From: an uncultured Verrucomicrobiales bacterium
GTDB lineage: Bacteria > Verrucomicrobiota > Verrucomicrobiia > Verrucomicrobiales > Akkermansiaceae
Assembly (NCBI GenBank): GCA_937901085.1
Contig: CALCHQ010000032.1
Span: forward strand, 1-64,000
Length of the DNA stretch: 64,000 bases
Direction: 5' to 3'
The notes under the pieces: generated by a model
Databases searched by the model: none
Seen by the model: the letters and a program-made list of their open reading frames with translations, nothing else
Told to the model about the DNA's origin: nothing
In this document: one piece after another, positions 31,544 through 40,076 of the stretch
How the letters are laid out: each line of letters begins with the position of its first letter
Numbering within the stretch: position 1 is the stretch's first letter
Made by a program: the position numbers and the translations under genes

Positions 31544-32283
31544 CCCTCCCGCACACAGCGCTGCAGTTTCTCGTCCTGCTTTACTTCATCATCGTACAGC
31601 AGGCAGGAGCAGCTGTTGTGTTTGGCATAATACCCGCAGAAAAAACGCCAGCACCAGGAATAACTGTGAGCCACGTGCATCCCGGAACCCCGGCACACCT
31701 GGCCGGGCTACAGGCAGGTGACACCATCACCCGCATCAACAACACTCATATCGACACCACCGCCACCCTCCGCAAAGTACTGGCAGCGCAATCACCAGGC
31801 AGCATTATCCGCATCTATTACCAGAGAAACAGCAAGCAGCGAGCCGCAATCGCCACCTTGCAGCCCCTCCCCGAATCGCCCCAGAAAAAAACATTCCATG
31901 CGGAGTCTCCCGTCTTATCCGCGGAACAACGCCTGCAATTTTCCCAGGCGCGCACACGCCTCCGCCTTCAATTGGCACGTCTGCCGCACCGCATGAACCG
32001 GGAACAAGTGCTGGCCGATATGCGCGAACTGCTGGTGCTGGCACGCAGCATTCCGGCCACCCACTCGCAATGGCTGCAAGGAAGCACCGTTGACATGCAG
32101 CTGGAACTGCCCGATGCTGCGGGCCGCGTTGTCCTGCGGATGCAGGGGGAGCAATTGTGGCTGGAGTTTCTCAACACCAGAGGCAGCTGCGAATACCGGG
32201 CCGCAATCGACACCCCGGCTCAGCGGGCAGCTCTGCCGGCAACAGTGCAGCAACGCCTGCACCAACTACTGGAAATCAGATAG
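31540..32283 (+). CDS. Secreted PDZ-domain protein
   Basis: 247 residues with a signal peptide (LPHTALQFLVLLYFIIVQQAGA). Residues about 30-105 are a PDZ domain: VSHVHPGTPAHLAGLQAGDTITRINN is the usual carboxylate-loop and helix pattern, with no protease domain attached. The rest is helical (LRLQLARLPHRMNREQVLADMRELL) and ends in a beta-rich part. With the sigma and anti-sigma genes it may form an envelope-stress sensing unit, PDZ domains being common sensors of misfolded C-termini (inference). Its end overlaps the convergent gene by 8 bp. Confidence 0.65.
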   Translation: MTLPHTALQFLVLLYFIIVQQAGAAVVFGIIPAEKTPAPGITVSHVHPGTPAHLAGLQAGDTITRINNTHIDTTATLRKVLAAQSPGSIIRIYYQRNSKQRAAIATLQPLPESPQKKTFHAESPVLSAEQRLQFSQARTRLRLQLARLPHRMNREQVLADMRELLVLARSIPATHSQWLQGSTVDMQLELPDAAGRVVLRMQGEQLWLEFLNTRGSCEYRAAIDTPAQRAALPATVQQRLHQLLEIR

Positions 32284-33553
32284 TATCCGGAAGAAGCGGT
32301 ATCTCCTTACTTCCTTTAGGCGCTTCGACACGAATGCGGTACAACAGAGGAAGCTCCTCGCCCTCCCCGCGGAGGACCGGGGGAACAATAATATCCCAAC
32401 CTCTACCGGCAGGCAGCTCTGCCGCCACCGACTGCACCAACTCCGGCAAATCATTCTCCGCATGCACAACGCGTTCGCGCACACGCCAATACTGCTCCGT
32501 GCCCAATTCCTCCGTTTCCACATACCGGACCAGGTCCAACGGCACTGACGCTCCCGGCAAGGCACGGCACAGAAGGCCATTACTCAGCCGGAGCGTACCA
32601 GGCAACTGTTCCTGCAGCTGCATCAACTGGGCAGCAATCTGGCGGTGTTCCAGCCGGCGCAGCTCCTCTCGGACTTTATCGTAAGCCGCAGAAGCATCCT
32701 CAAGGCGGGCTTCCAGTTCCTCTGCGGGCGGTATGCCAGCCTCCACCCAAGCTTCAACACGAGCCAGGAGTCGGGAATCAGCCCCCGCCTGTCCCTGCGC
32801 CACACACATCCCCAGCAAACGGGAACGCAGGGCAAACATTCCAGGCGTTTCCAGCTGAATAACTGGAAGAGCGGGAGTACGCACAGCAAAGTAATCCCGC
32901 GCTTCCTGCCGCAATTCCCGGCTCAGCGATTCCCTCACCGCAAAAATCTCAACCGTATGCACCCCGGTCTTTCGCAGGGGAGCGGCATCCACCTCATCCA
33001 ACAGCCCTACCGGAAGCAAAAAACGCCAGGCAACACCGCGGGGCGCTTCGTACATCGCCTCTCCCACCATCACAGGCAAACCGGAAACTGATACCCGGAG
33101 TCGGCTTCCCGGCACATAGGCCTCCAGGGCATGCGCCCGGCGTGCCTTGTAATTCTGACGGCTGGAGGCAGACACAAACACATCATACTGCACCCCGGAA
33201 TCAAGCTTCACCACCCCTGGCTGAGCCGCATGGGGCGTAAGGAAATCCGCTTTTTCAATCTGCGAAATCCATAATTCCCTGCTCTGCCTGCTCAGCATCT
33301 CAGACATCTCAAGCACGGTTTCCGGCTTACAGCTCAGCCCCTCACGGAATCCCTGCATGAATAACGCCCTGTCCACAGCGGGAAGAAGCGCATCTGCATC
33401 GGGGGTCAAACCTTGCTGGATACGCTGGAGCACCAGCAGAGCATCGCGCTCCAGACGCGCGTCCTCACAACGTTGCACCAGCCCGGCCTCCTGTGTGGCC
33501 ACGGCAACAGGACAAATAACAGCAACAAGGGGCAGATAGAAAACAGAATTCAT
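32276..33553 (-). CDS. Secreted protein with two divergent FKBP/Mip-like modules
   Basis: 425 residues with an N-terminal signal sequence (NSVFYLPLVAVICPVAVA). Two regions resemble FKBP-type peptidyl-prolyl isomerases: GVVKLDSGVQYDVFV with AMYEAPRGVAWRFLLPVGLL, and GTLRLSNGLLCRAL with LPAGRGWDIIVPPVLRGEGE followed by LLYRIRVEAP, which echoes the usual W-x-x-x-IPPELAYG...VFDVEL end. FMQGFREGL recalls the Mip N-terminal dimerisation domain. The modules are eroded, so a binding rather than catalytic role is likely. Last gene of a five-gene minus-strand operon; overlaps the preceding gene by ATGA. Confidence 0.45.
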   Translation of the reverse strand: MNSVFYLPLVAVICPVAVATQEAGLVQRCEDARLERDALLVLQRIQQGLTPDADALLPAVDRALFMQGFREGLSCKPETVLEMSEMLSRQSRELWISQIEKADFLTPHAAQPGVVKLDSGVQYDVFVSASSRQNYKARRAHALEAYVPGSRLRVSVSGLPVMVGEAMYEAPRGVAWRFLLPVGLLDEVDAAPLRKTGVHTVEIFAVRESLSRELRQEARDYFAVRTPALPVIQLETPGMFALRSRLLGMCVAQGQAGADSRLLARVEAWVEAGIPPAEELEARLEDASAAYDKVREELRRLEHRQIAAQLMQLQEQLPGTLRLSNGLLCRALPGASVPLDLVRYVETEELGTEQYWRVRERVVHAENDLPELVQSVAAELPAGRGWDIIVPPVLRGEGEELPLLYRIRVEAPKGSKEIPLLPDTI

Positions 33554-34245
33554 GGACGATAATATTCAGCTTGAAGAAGTAATTGAGCCAGAGATTCCGG
33601 CAGGCGGGCTGCATCGCGCTGGTAGAAATCTGCGCGCAACACAACGTCGGGCACATGCGGCGTATTGGAAGAAACACTCAGTATACGCTCGGTCGATTTG
33701 ATACAAAGCAGGTAATTCTCCTGCCGCAAGTACAGAACACAGGTCGCGTATTCATCACGCGAAGCGAGCCCGACATCAGCCAGCTCCAGCATCTGCCGCC
33801 GCACCGCCGGGACATCTACATCAACCTCTCCCGGAGGCACCAGCAGGAGGAGCAATTGATTCAATGCCGACTGCTGCTCCGCATTCAGCACAGGCTGGCA
33901 GGGGCGCCCGCCCAAAGAAAACTTCACCGTCAACAGCACCCCCAGACGCACCAGCTCCAGGTGCAGCACATCTCCGGCCTGCATCTGCTGCACCAAGCAC
34001 GCCAGGTCTGCAGGTTTGCGCAGCTCCGTGCCGCCAGCCCGCAGCAGAATATCACCAGGAAGCAGAAACTCTGCGGCCGGTGTTCCCGGTGCAACGTAGC
34101 AGATTACCAGGCCCTGATTTTCCGGCAGGACATCAGCAAAATGCACCCGCACCCCGGCATCCGCCTCAACCACCCGCACTCCCAGTACGGCGGATTGAGC
34201 CATCGCCGGCAACAGGCAGAATAAAATCAACACGAGCGTTCTCAT
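33550..34245 (-). CDS. Secreted PDZ-like protein
   Basis: 231 residues; signal peptide MRTLVLILFCLLPAMAQSA. The segment VICYVAPGTPAAEFLLPGDILLRAGGTEL followed by LACLVQQMQAGDVLHLELVRLG is a PDZ core. The C-terminal half is unrecognised. The general plan (signal peptide, one PDZ, helical tail) is shared with the convergent gene at 31540, suggesting paralogy. It overlaps its neighbours by 4 bp on both sides. Confidence 0.6.
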   Translation of the reverse strand: MRTLVLILFCLLPAMAQSAVLGVRVVEADAGVRVHFADVLPENQGLVICYVAPGTPAAEFLLPGDILLRAGGTELRKPADLACLVQQMQAGDVLHLELVRLGVLLTVKFSLGGRPCQPVLNAEQQSALNQLLLLLVPPGEVDVDVPAVRRQMLELADVGLASRDEYATCVLYLRQENYLLCIKSTERILSVSSNTPHVPDVVLRADFYQRDAARLPESLAQLLLQAEYYRP

Positions 34246-37200
34246 CGGACAATCACGGCAGATTCAGGCAAAGGTTCATGGTACCGGAAAAAAGCCTCCG
34301 GAGTCAACATAAAATCTGGCTTCAGCAGGAAAGACTGCACCTCTCCCTGCCGGAACAGGCAGCCGATTATCAGATTCCGCTCTTTCTGCACTGCATCCAG
34401 CGCCCTGGCTGACTGGGCATTTTCCAGCGTGGTATCCGGCACAAAAAGCTGTTCGAGTTCCAGCAATTCGCGGCGGTACTCCTCCGTGTACTTCAACGGA
34501 CGCACCCGGGTATTCTGTGGAGCCGCAGGAAGAATGATATACTGCCTGCCCCACACCTCAGCCGCCTCAGGGTGCAGCATCAGGTACTGCAACAGGCCCT
34601 GCACATCGCCCTTGGCAGCAGGCGCACAGAGAAGCAATATGGGTAATTTGTGTCTGGCAGAAAGCTGCAGAGATTCCTGCGGCGTGGCAGCCAGTTTCAG
34701 GGCCTTGACGGCCGGCTGCTCAGAGCAGAACGCATGAGCCCGGTTCCGCTCAGCCTCCGGAAGTCCCCAGGTTCGGAGCCACTGCACCATCCCGGAATCG
34801 TTCATCACCGCCATGTAATAAGCCCCCGGATGCCCGAAATCCGGCAGCGCGCCCACCGGGCGCCCCGTGACCTTGACCACATAACGCTCGCTGAGTTCAT
34901 CCGGGCGGGCAGACCATGTTTCAAAGCCATTCTTTTTCCGCCACTGCTGGAAATACGGCTGCTCATCCCCCTCCAGCTGCTGGACAGGAAGAACGCGGGT
35001 TGAGCCTTCCGGTAAGCGCAACTGAATCGACTTTCCACCCTGGCAGAACGACATCAACGCACCTTCAACCGATGAACCAGTCTTCAACTTCCAGCTGCGG
35101 GCAGGAAGAACCGTCAGCGCATCACCCACAGCCCCGTGCGGAATCATCTTCTCCTCTGCTGGCTGCGAAGCGGCTTTCGTCTCCAGCGCAGCTAATTCAC
35201 GCGCCTTTGGCTCTGCTGGAGTCCCCGCCACAGCAGCCAGAGCCGTTTCCACCAGACCTGGAGTTTTCTGCAACTTACCCCGGCATATATCCGCGTAGGC
35301 TTTGTAATAGAACAAATCTGCATGGCTGGGCACCGTGCCATAAGGTGTCGTTGTTGTCAACCCCTGGGTCAGCATGTACTCAAAGGCAAACAGTGCAGAT
35401 TCCCAGCGACCGCGGCGGGCATAACTGAAACCAAGCCCCGGAGACATTCCAGCCTCGCGTCCCCGGCTGAACATCAACTCCAGGCGCATGATATCATTTC
35501 CTGCATCCCCCTCCTCTGCGAGTTCTGCCAGGTAATCAGCATACGTAGCATAGTCCACATGGCGGTACAACATTGCCAGCAGCAAGGCATCTTTCCGGAA
35601 GCGGGCTGCCTGTGCAGAATCGGCACAAAGCAGAGCACGAGCCAGACGATAAGCCGGCGTTGTATCCGTTTCCGGGTCTGCTGCCATCATCTGGCACAGG
35701 CGGTCTGCATCTTTCTGCTTCCCTTGCGACAGGTATGCCCGGATAAGACGCAGACCATTTGTAGCATAATTACCGCGGAAGTACCTGGGCGGGCAATCCT
35801 GCCACTGCATCACGGGCTCTGTCATTCCCCAGCGCAGAAGATGCAGCAGAATATCCCCGGTAAGGCGGGCATCATCGTCCCACGCATGCTCACGTGCCAA
35901 CTCCATAAACACCTCTACCGCATCCTGGCGTTCCTCTTGCGAAGCAGGCAAAGCACCACTGATGACCGCTGCCCGCAACAGATTATCTCCCAATTCATCT
36001 TCATGCCCCAAGCGGGCAATGCTCATTTCATGCCGCAGCCCCATCGCCTCGCCATATTCAAACAAAGCATCATCCTCACCCTCATAGTCGGCAAACAAGG
36101 TAAGCAGAGCACGTGTACTGAAGCCCCGCAATTCACGCTGGCAGATAACCAGGGGCCAGAGCTCACTGCGGTTGAGCACACGAGCCAGCTGGGAACAGGC
36201 CTTTTCCAGTTCCTGCACATTTCCCTGCTTTTCCAACACTGCCAGCATCAGCGTGAGACGGTGCAAATGCTGGGGCAACATGTACAGAGCTTTGGCCATG
36301 AGAGGATCCGGCATTCCCTCGCATGTAATCTGAAACTCATCGTCCTCCGGCAGATAACTGAGCGTCACACCGTCCTCTGCGAATCGCATCGCAATGCGAT
36401 GGTACACCGGCGTCACCAGATCCCGGCGATTCGGGCGCACTCGCTCGCACTCACCAAGGGCAGAAGCCAGCACAAATCCGGTACCGCGGTGCTGTTTCAC
36501 ATCTGCTGTCAGTTTCTCGAACAATTTCAGCTCTTTCTGAAACTCAACCGGAATAGCGGCGCCAGCTTTCACCCCAAGCAAGGAATCATCCCACATGGGC
36601 AACTGCACAGCCGAAGCATCAGGCCAGGAGGGGTGAATCCTGCCGCGGGTCGAAACATTGACAGGCTTCCAGATACCCGCCACGCGGCGTCCCAGTGCCA
36701 GCAGACAGCGTGGAGCCAGTGGCAGCAGCTCCTGTTCCAGGTTTTTCACCTGCTGGAGCAGCGTCTTTTCATTTCCACCGGCCAGTGCCGTCAAGCAGCA
36801 TTCCGGCACTTCCTGCCCCATGGTGCGGTAATGCTGAATACCGCGGTATTGCAGATAGCGGCGCAACGCATCCGGCTTGTGTTCCAGCAAATCATACCCA
36901 GTCAGGCGCATGCAGCGCGCCAGCTGCACCGCTTTTGATGAATCACGCCAAAGCAGAGCGTTGAGCGTCAGGTATTCCCAATCAAATCCCCCGGTCAGAA
37001 AACGCGGCACGCTGCCATTCAGGCTGCGTTCAGCTGATACAAAACCCGTCAAATGCGGGTAACGCACCGACATATCATATTCCATCTGAGACGAAAGGCG
37101 CACCTCTTTTCCGTTCCGGAACTCCTGCAGGTAAATGCGCGCAGCAGCACCCGCCACCCGGTACGCACCATTCACATCGCACCATGCCTGCAAGCCGCGG

Positions 37201-37751
37201 CAGAGGATATCCAGCTCCGCGTGGTTGAGCTTTTTATCATGCTCCAGCATGCGGTAAATCTCCTGGATGAACTGTTCCTGGGGTGTCTTATCCCGCAGAT
37301 GATTTCTCAATGAGATGATGAATTCCCGGCGCGGGGCCTGATTCAACCGGCGCAACCAATCCGCATTCAACCCCGGATAGCGGTAAATTTCCCTGAATTG
37401 TCTGAGAGGGGCCAGCGCCGAGAGCTTCTCCTTCGGCACGCTGGAAAGCAACATCTGCACCAGCTGAGTCACATGCGGCTGATTATCCACCAGTGCGCAG
37501 AATGCCTCCTCGTCATCCGGATCAGCTTTGAGGCGCTCCACCATAGCCTGCGTATCAGTCACATGCCGACGGCAATATTCGCGCATGCGGGAACGCTGGT
37601 TCAGATCCAGGCCGGGGAACCACTCCACCGGGTGTACCTCTGCTGGCACAGGTTCGCGGCAATCCGGGAAAAGGTACAGGCGCAAATACTCATCAGCCCA
37701 CGAGGGAAACACCAGAAATGCCAGGGCGGGTATAAGAGAAAACTTTTTCAT
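34242..37751 (-). CDS. Large exported protein with an SHD1-like module
   Basis: 1169 residues with a signal peptide (KKFSLIPALAFLVFPSWA). Most of it is alpha-helical with TPR-like spacing (many Leu/Ala-rich helices between about 200 and 850), but no exact repeat is seen. Near 900-960, RSWKLKTGSSVEGALMSFCQGG followed by IQLRLPEGSTRVLPVQQLEGDEQPYFQQW resembles the SHD1 (SLA1 homology 1) domain common in exported Planctomycetota and Verrucomicrobiota proteins. A region starting KLPILLLCAPAAKGD may be a thioredoxin-like fold without CxxC. Function unknown. The gene after it in the operon overlaps by 4 bp. Confidence 0.55.
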   Translation of the reverse strand: MKKFSLIPALAFLVFPSWADEYLRLYLFPDCREPVPAEVHPVEWFPGLDLNQRSRMREYCRRHVTDTQAMVERLKADPDDEEAFCALVDNQPHVTQLVQMLLSSVPKEKLSALAPLRQFREIYRYPGLNADWLRRLNQAPRREFIISLRNHLRDKTPQEQFIQEIYRMLEHDKKLNHAELDILCRGLQAWCDVNGAYRVAGAAARIYLQEFRNGKEVRLSSQMEYDMSVRYPHLTGFVSAERSLNGSVPRFLTGGFDWEYLTLNALLWRDSSKAVQLARCMRLTGYDLLEHKPDALRRYLQYRGIQHYRTMGQEVPECCLTALAGGNEKTLLQQVKNLEQELLPLAPRCLLALGRRVAGIWKPVNVSTRGRIHPSWPDASAVQLPMWDDSLLGVKAGAAIPVEFQKELKLFEKLTADVKQHRGTGFVLASALGECERVRPNRRDLVTPVYHRIAMRFAEDGVTLSYLPEDDEFQITCEGMPDPLMAKALYMLPQHLHRLTLMLAVLEKQGNVQELEKACSQLARVLNRSELWPLVICQRELRGFSTRALLTLFADYEGEDDALFEYGEAMGLRHEMSIARLGHEDELGDNLLRAAVISGALPASQEERQDAVEVFMELAREHAWDDDARLTGDILLHLLRWGMTEPVMQWQDCPPRYFRGNYATNGLRLIRAYLSQGKQKDADRLCQMMAADPETDTTPAYRLARALLCADSAQAARFRKDALLLAMLYRHVDYATYADYLAELAEEGDAGNDIMRLELMFSRGREAGMSPGLGFSYARRGRWESALFAFEYMLTQGLTTTTPYGTVPSHADLFYYKAYADICRGKLQKTPGLVETALAAVAGTPAEPKARELAALETKAASQPAEEKMIPHGAVGDALTVLPARSWKLKTGSSVEGALMSFCQGGKSIQLRLPEGSTRVLPVQQLEGDEQPYFQQWRKKNGFETWSARPDELSERYVVKVTGRPVGALPDFGHPGAYYMAVMNDSGMVQWLRTWGLPEAERNRAHAFCSEQPAVKALKLAATPQESLQLSARHKLPILLLCAPAAKGDVQGLLQYLMLHPEAAEVWGRQYIILPAAPQNTRVRPLKYTEEYRRELLELEQLFVPDTTLENAQSARALDAVQKERNLIIGCLFRQGEVQSFLLKPDFMLTPEAFFRYHEPLPESAVIVR

Positions 37752-37766
37752 CTACTTAAAAGGGAG

Positions 37767-38792
37767 TTACTTACTGTAAAAATTAAATTCATCCTGCCGG
37801 GCGTTAAACAAACGGTCGGCAAACACCGAGCCGCTGAGCATGCCTTTCTGCGCCCTCCGCTGGTAGGGGTTGCCATTCAACACATGGTGATAGAACACCG
37901 CATAATTAACCTGTTGCGTATTATGCAAAGTCGCGTTCCGGAGCCCGGCGGTGGCAGCTTCCGAGTGAAACGGATACTTGGTGTGTTCACTGACCACATT
38001 ATAGGCATAGTACAAGCGCATGGTGTCTTCGTGGCACTTCGGGGAATACAGGCCGTTATCATCCGCATACATCAGCATGAAAACGAACTGCTTTCCCCAA
38101 CGGTTCACCCATTCCGGATGTGCCTCCACATACTGCCGGAACGCCACATCGACCGCGCTTCCCCGACGGTTCAGATACATCACCACTATACCGACACGGT
38201 GCAATGCCGCATACAGCAAAGCATCATCCACGCTCGTCACGACTGGTAACACCGGCGCTTCCTCCGTTTTACAGGCCGCGTAGCGTTGCAGCATTTCCAG
38301 AGTGGCATTCGTCACCTTAAAGCGGTCATCCACCTGTACTCGCGCCTCTGTTGCCGTCATCGGTTTCAGATTCGTTTTTAGCGCATAGCAGTTTCCATTA
38401 CTCAACACCAGGCGCACATAATACGAGTCGCGCAAGGGAACAACAGAAAGAATGCGCACCAGCTGCTTTCCCTCACGGTAGGTCTCAAAGCTCTCAAATG
38501 AATTGGCCTTTAACCAGGTACGCACCACATCCAGATCCGCATCTGACAAAGTGTAGGCAGCATACTCCAGACGCCGGCCGGTCGGCGTGCAGAGAATCAC
38601 CGCAGCCTCATTTCCCCACTCACCTTGAATCCCCTGCAGCTTTGCCCGGAACGGCCGCTCTCCAGCAGGAGTCCAGGTGCGTTCTTCCGAGGGCGTCAGA
38701 AACTGCGGAGGTGTAACCGTACCCTCCACGCAACGGAACTCTGCCGCCAGAGCCGCCCCCACGCATCCTATCAGCATCAACAAGTACTTCAT
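37767..38792 (-). CDS. Exported protein with SHD1-like and thioredoxin-like regions
   Basis: 341 residues; signal peptide MKYLLMLIGCVGAALA. Residues about 38-100 (RTWTPAGERPFRAKLQGIQG, VILCTPTGRRLEYAAYTLSDADLDVVRTWL) have the SHD1 pattern also seen in the next gene. The C-terminal half (VDDALLYAALHRVGIVVMYLNR, then KQFVFMLMYADDNGL) looks like a thioredoxin-type fold with no CxxC. The same module order in two adjacent genes suggests a common ancestor. Its start overlaps the upstream gene's stop by 4 bp, and 15 bp separate it from the 1169-residue gene. Confidence 0.5.
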   Translation of the reverse strand: MKYLLMLIGCVGAALAAEFRCVEGTVTPPQFLTPSEERTWTPAGERPFRAKLQGIQGEWGNEAAVILCTPTGRRLEYAAYTLSDADLDVVRTWLKANSFESFETYREGKQLVRILSVVPLRDSYYVRLVLSNGNCYALKTNLKPMTATEARVQVDDRFKVTNATLEMLQRYAACKTEEAPVLPVVTSVDDALLYAALHRVGIVVMYLNRRGSAVDVAFRQYVEAHPEWVNRWGKQFVFMLMYADDNGLYSPKCHEDTMRLYYAYNVVSEHTKYPFHSEAATAGLRNATLHNTQQVNYAVFYHHVLNGNPYQRRAQKGMLSGSVFADRLFNARQDEFNFYSK

Positions 38793-39958
38793 TTCGTATC
38801 CTCCTTCTTTTCGGGCAGATTAAAATAACAAGGCATCACCAGCACCGGGTCATAACTGCTGTTCCCATTCCCGGAACGCCCTGCATATACCAGACCATAA
38901 ATGACCTGGCGGCCAGTGCTCGACAAACTGCTGAAGCGGAACTCCGCCGGCAGGTGCAACTCTCCAAACACCTCACGTGTAAACCGGTTCACAAATGTCG
39001 CATAGTCCTTTTCCTCCACAATCGCGGGAATCTCAAAAGCCGTTTCAGGCGTGCGGCCATCGCCTTTTCCCAGGTCATGTTTTCTGCGGAAATCTTCCAG
39101 CCGCGCAGCGGCATCATTCCACAATTTATTCCCCTTCAGCTCAAGCCTTTTCTCATCCCATTCACCGGCGCGCATGTAAAAATATTCAGCCAACGCGGAT
39201 CTGGAATAATAGGTTCCCAGAAAATCATCCTTCCGTAACAAAAAACGCTCTTCCAGATTTCCATTACCATGAAAACGATTGTTGCACAACTCATGCAGCG
39301 CCTGTTCATTTTGCTCGATGAGCTGGCGCAGATGCATAGCGGTCACCGGATTCTGCTGCAAACGCGCCACCACGGGCAGCACCTCATCATAAAGCTTCAC
39401 GAAATCCGCCTCCAGCGCCCGCCAATGCGATACAGGTGCAATTTCCCGCAAAAGAGTAAACAGCTTCTCCACCTGTTTCAAATCCTGCACCTCTGCCGGT
39501 TGCAAAGCACCCACGACTTTTTCATCCTCGCGTTCGCAGATAGCCAGGAAAAGCTGAGTACTTCCCTGGCAGCCTTCCTTCAATTGTTTCTGGACAGTCT
39601 CATTATATTCAGCTACGGAAAGTAAGCCGAGCATCTGCACCAGCTGTCCCTCCTCATACAATTGCTCCAGGGTCACGCCAGTGTCCATCATTGCCCGGGC
39701 TGCTTCTTTCACCCGTTTTTCAGCTTCGCTCACCTGCCGCACCTGCACCGCTGCAGCATCGGCCGCAGACTGAGAATTCGCTGCAGAAAGAGCATGTGTT
39801 GCAGCACGCAACTTCTCAGCCAACGGCACAATGCCGGCACGAAAAGCCTCAACACCTCCCAGTTGCTCCTGATTCATGGGCGGGATTTCCTGCCCGGGCT
39901 GCCCGGCGGCACATATCGCAGGTACCACCGCTACCCACATTGCAAAAATTTTATTCAT
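38789..39958 (-). CDS. Exported helical protein of unknown function
   Basis: 389 residues, first gene of the minus-strand operon. The N-terminus (NKIFAMWVAVVPAICAAGQ) is a signal peptide; the following 250 residues are charged and helical (AEKLRAATHALSAANSQSAADAAAVQVRQ, RVKEAARAMMDT), and a smaller mixed region ends the protein (GRQVIYGLVYAGRSGNGNSSYDPVLVMP). No family recognised. The product probably acts in the periplasm with the four following gene products. No convincing promoter was found upstream. Confidence 0.6.
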   Translation of the reverse strand: MNKIFAMWVAVVPAICAAGQPGQEIPPMNQEQLGGVEAFRAGIVPLAEKLRAATHALSAANSQSAADAAAVQVRQVSEAEKRVKEAARAMMDTGVTLEQLYEEGQLVQMLGLLSVAEYNETVQKQLKEGCQGSTQLFLAICEREDEKVVGALQPAEVQDLKQVEKLFTLLREIAPVSHWRALEADFVKLYDEVLPVVARLQQNPVTAMHLRQLIEQNEQALHELCNNRFHGNGNLEERFLLRKDDFLGTYYSRSALAEYFYMRAGEWDEKRLELKGNKLWNDAAARLEDFRRKHDLGKGDGRTPETAFEIPAIVEEKDYATFVNRFTREVFGELHLPAEFRFSSLSSTGRQVIYGLVYAGRSGNGNSSYDPVLVMPCYFNLPEKKEDTK

Positions 39959-40040
39959 ACCAGTATCTGGACGCTTTTCCGTCTGTCCTTTATTGAGTTT
40001 AGCGATAATTTCATCAAAAAAACAGCTTTTTTTTACCCTA

Positions 40041-40070
40041 TTGACAACAAAGGGGAGGGTAAGTTAGACT
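40041..40070 (+). promoter_or_regulatory. Promoter of the SNF2 helicase gene
   Basis: TTGACA (40041-40046), 18-bp spacer, TAGACT (40065-40070). Predicted +1 is 40077, the first base of the ATC proposed as the start codon. Confidence 0.65.
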
Positions 40071-40076
40071 GAAAGC

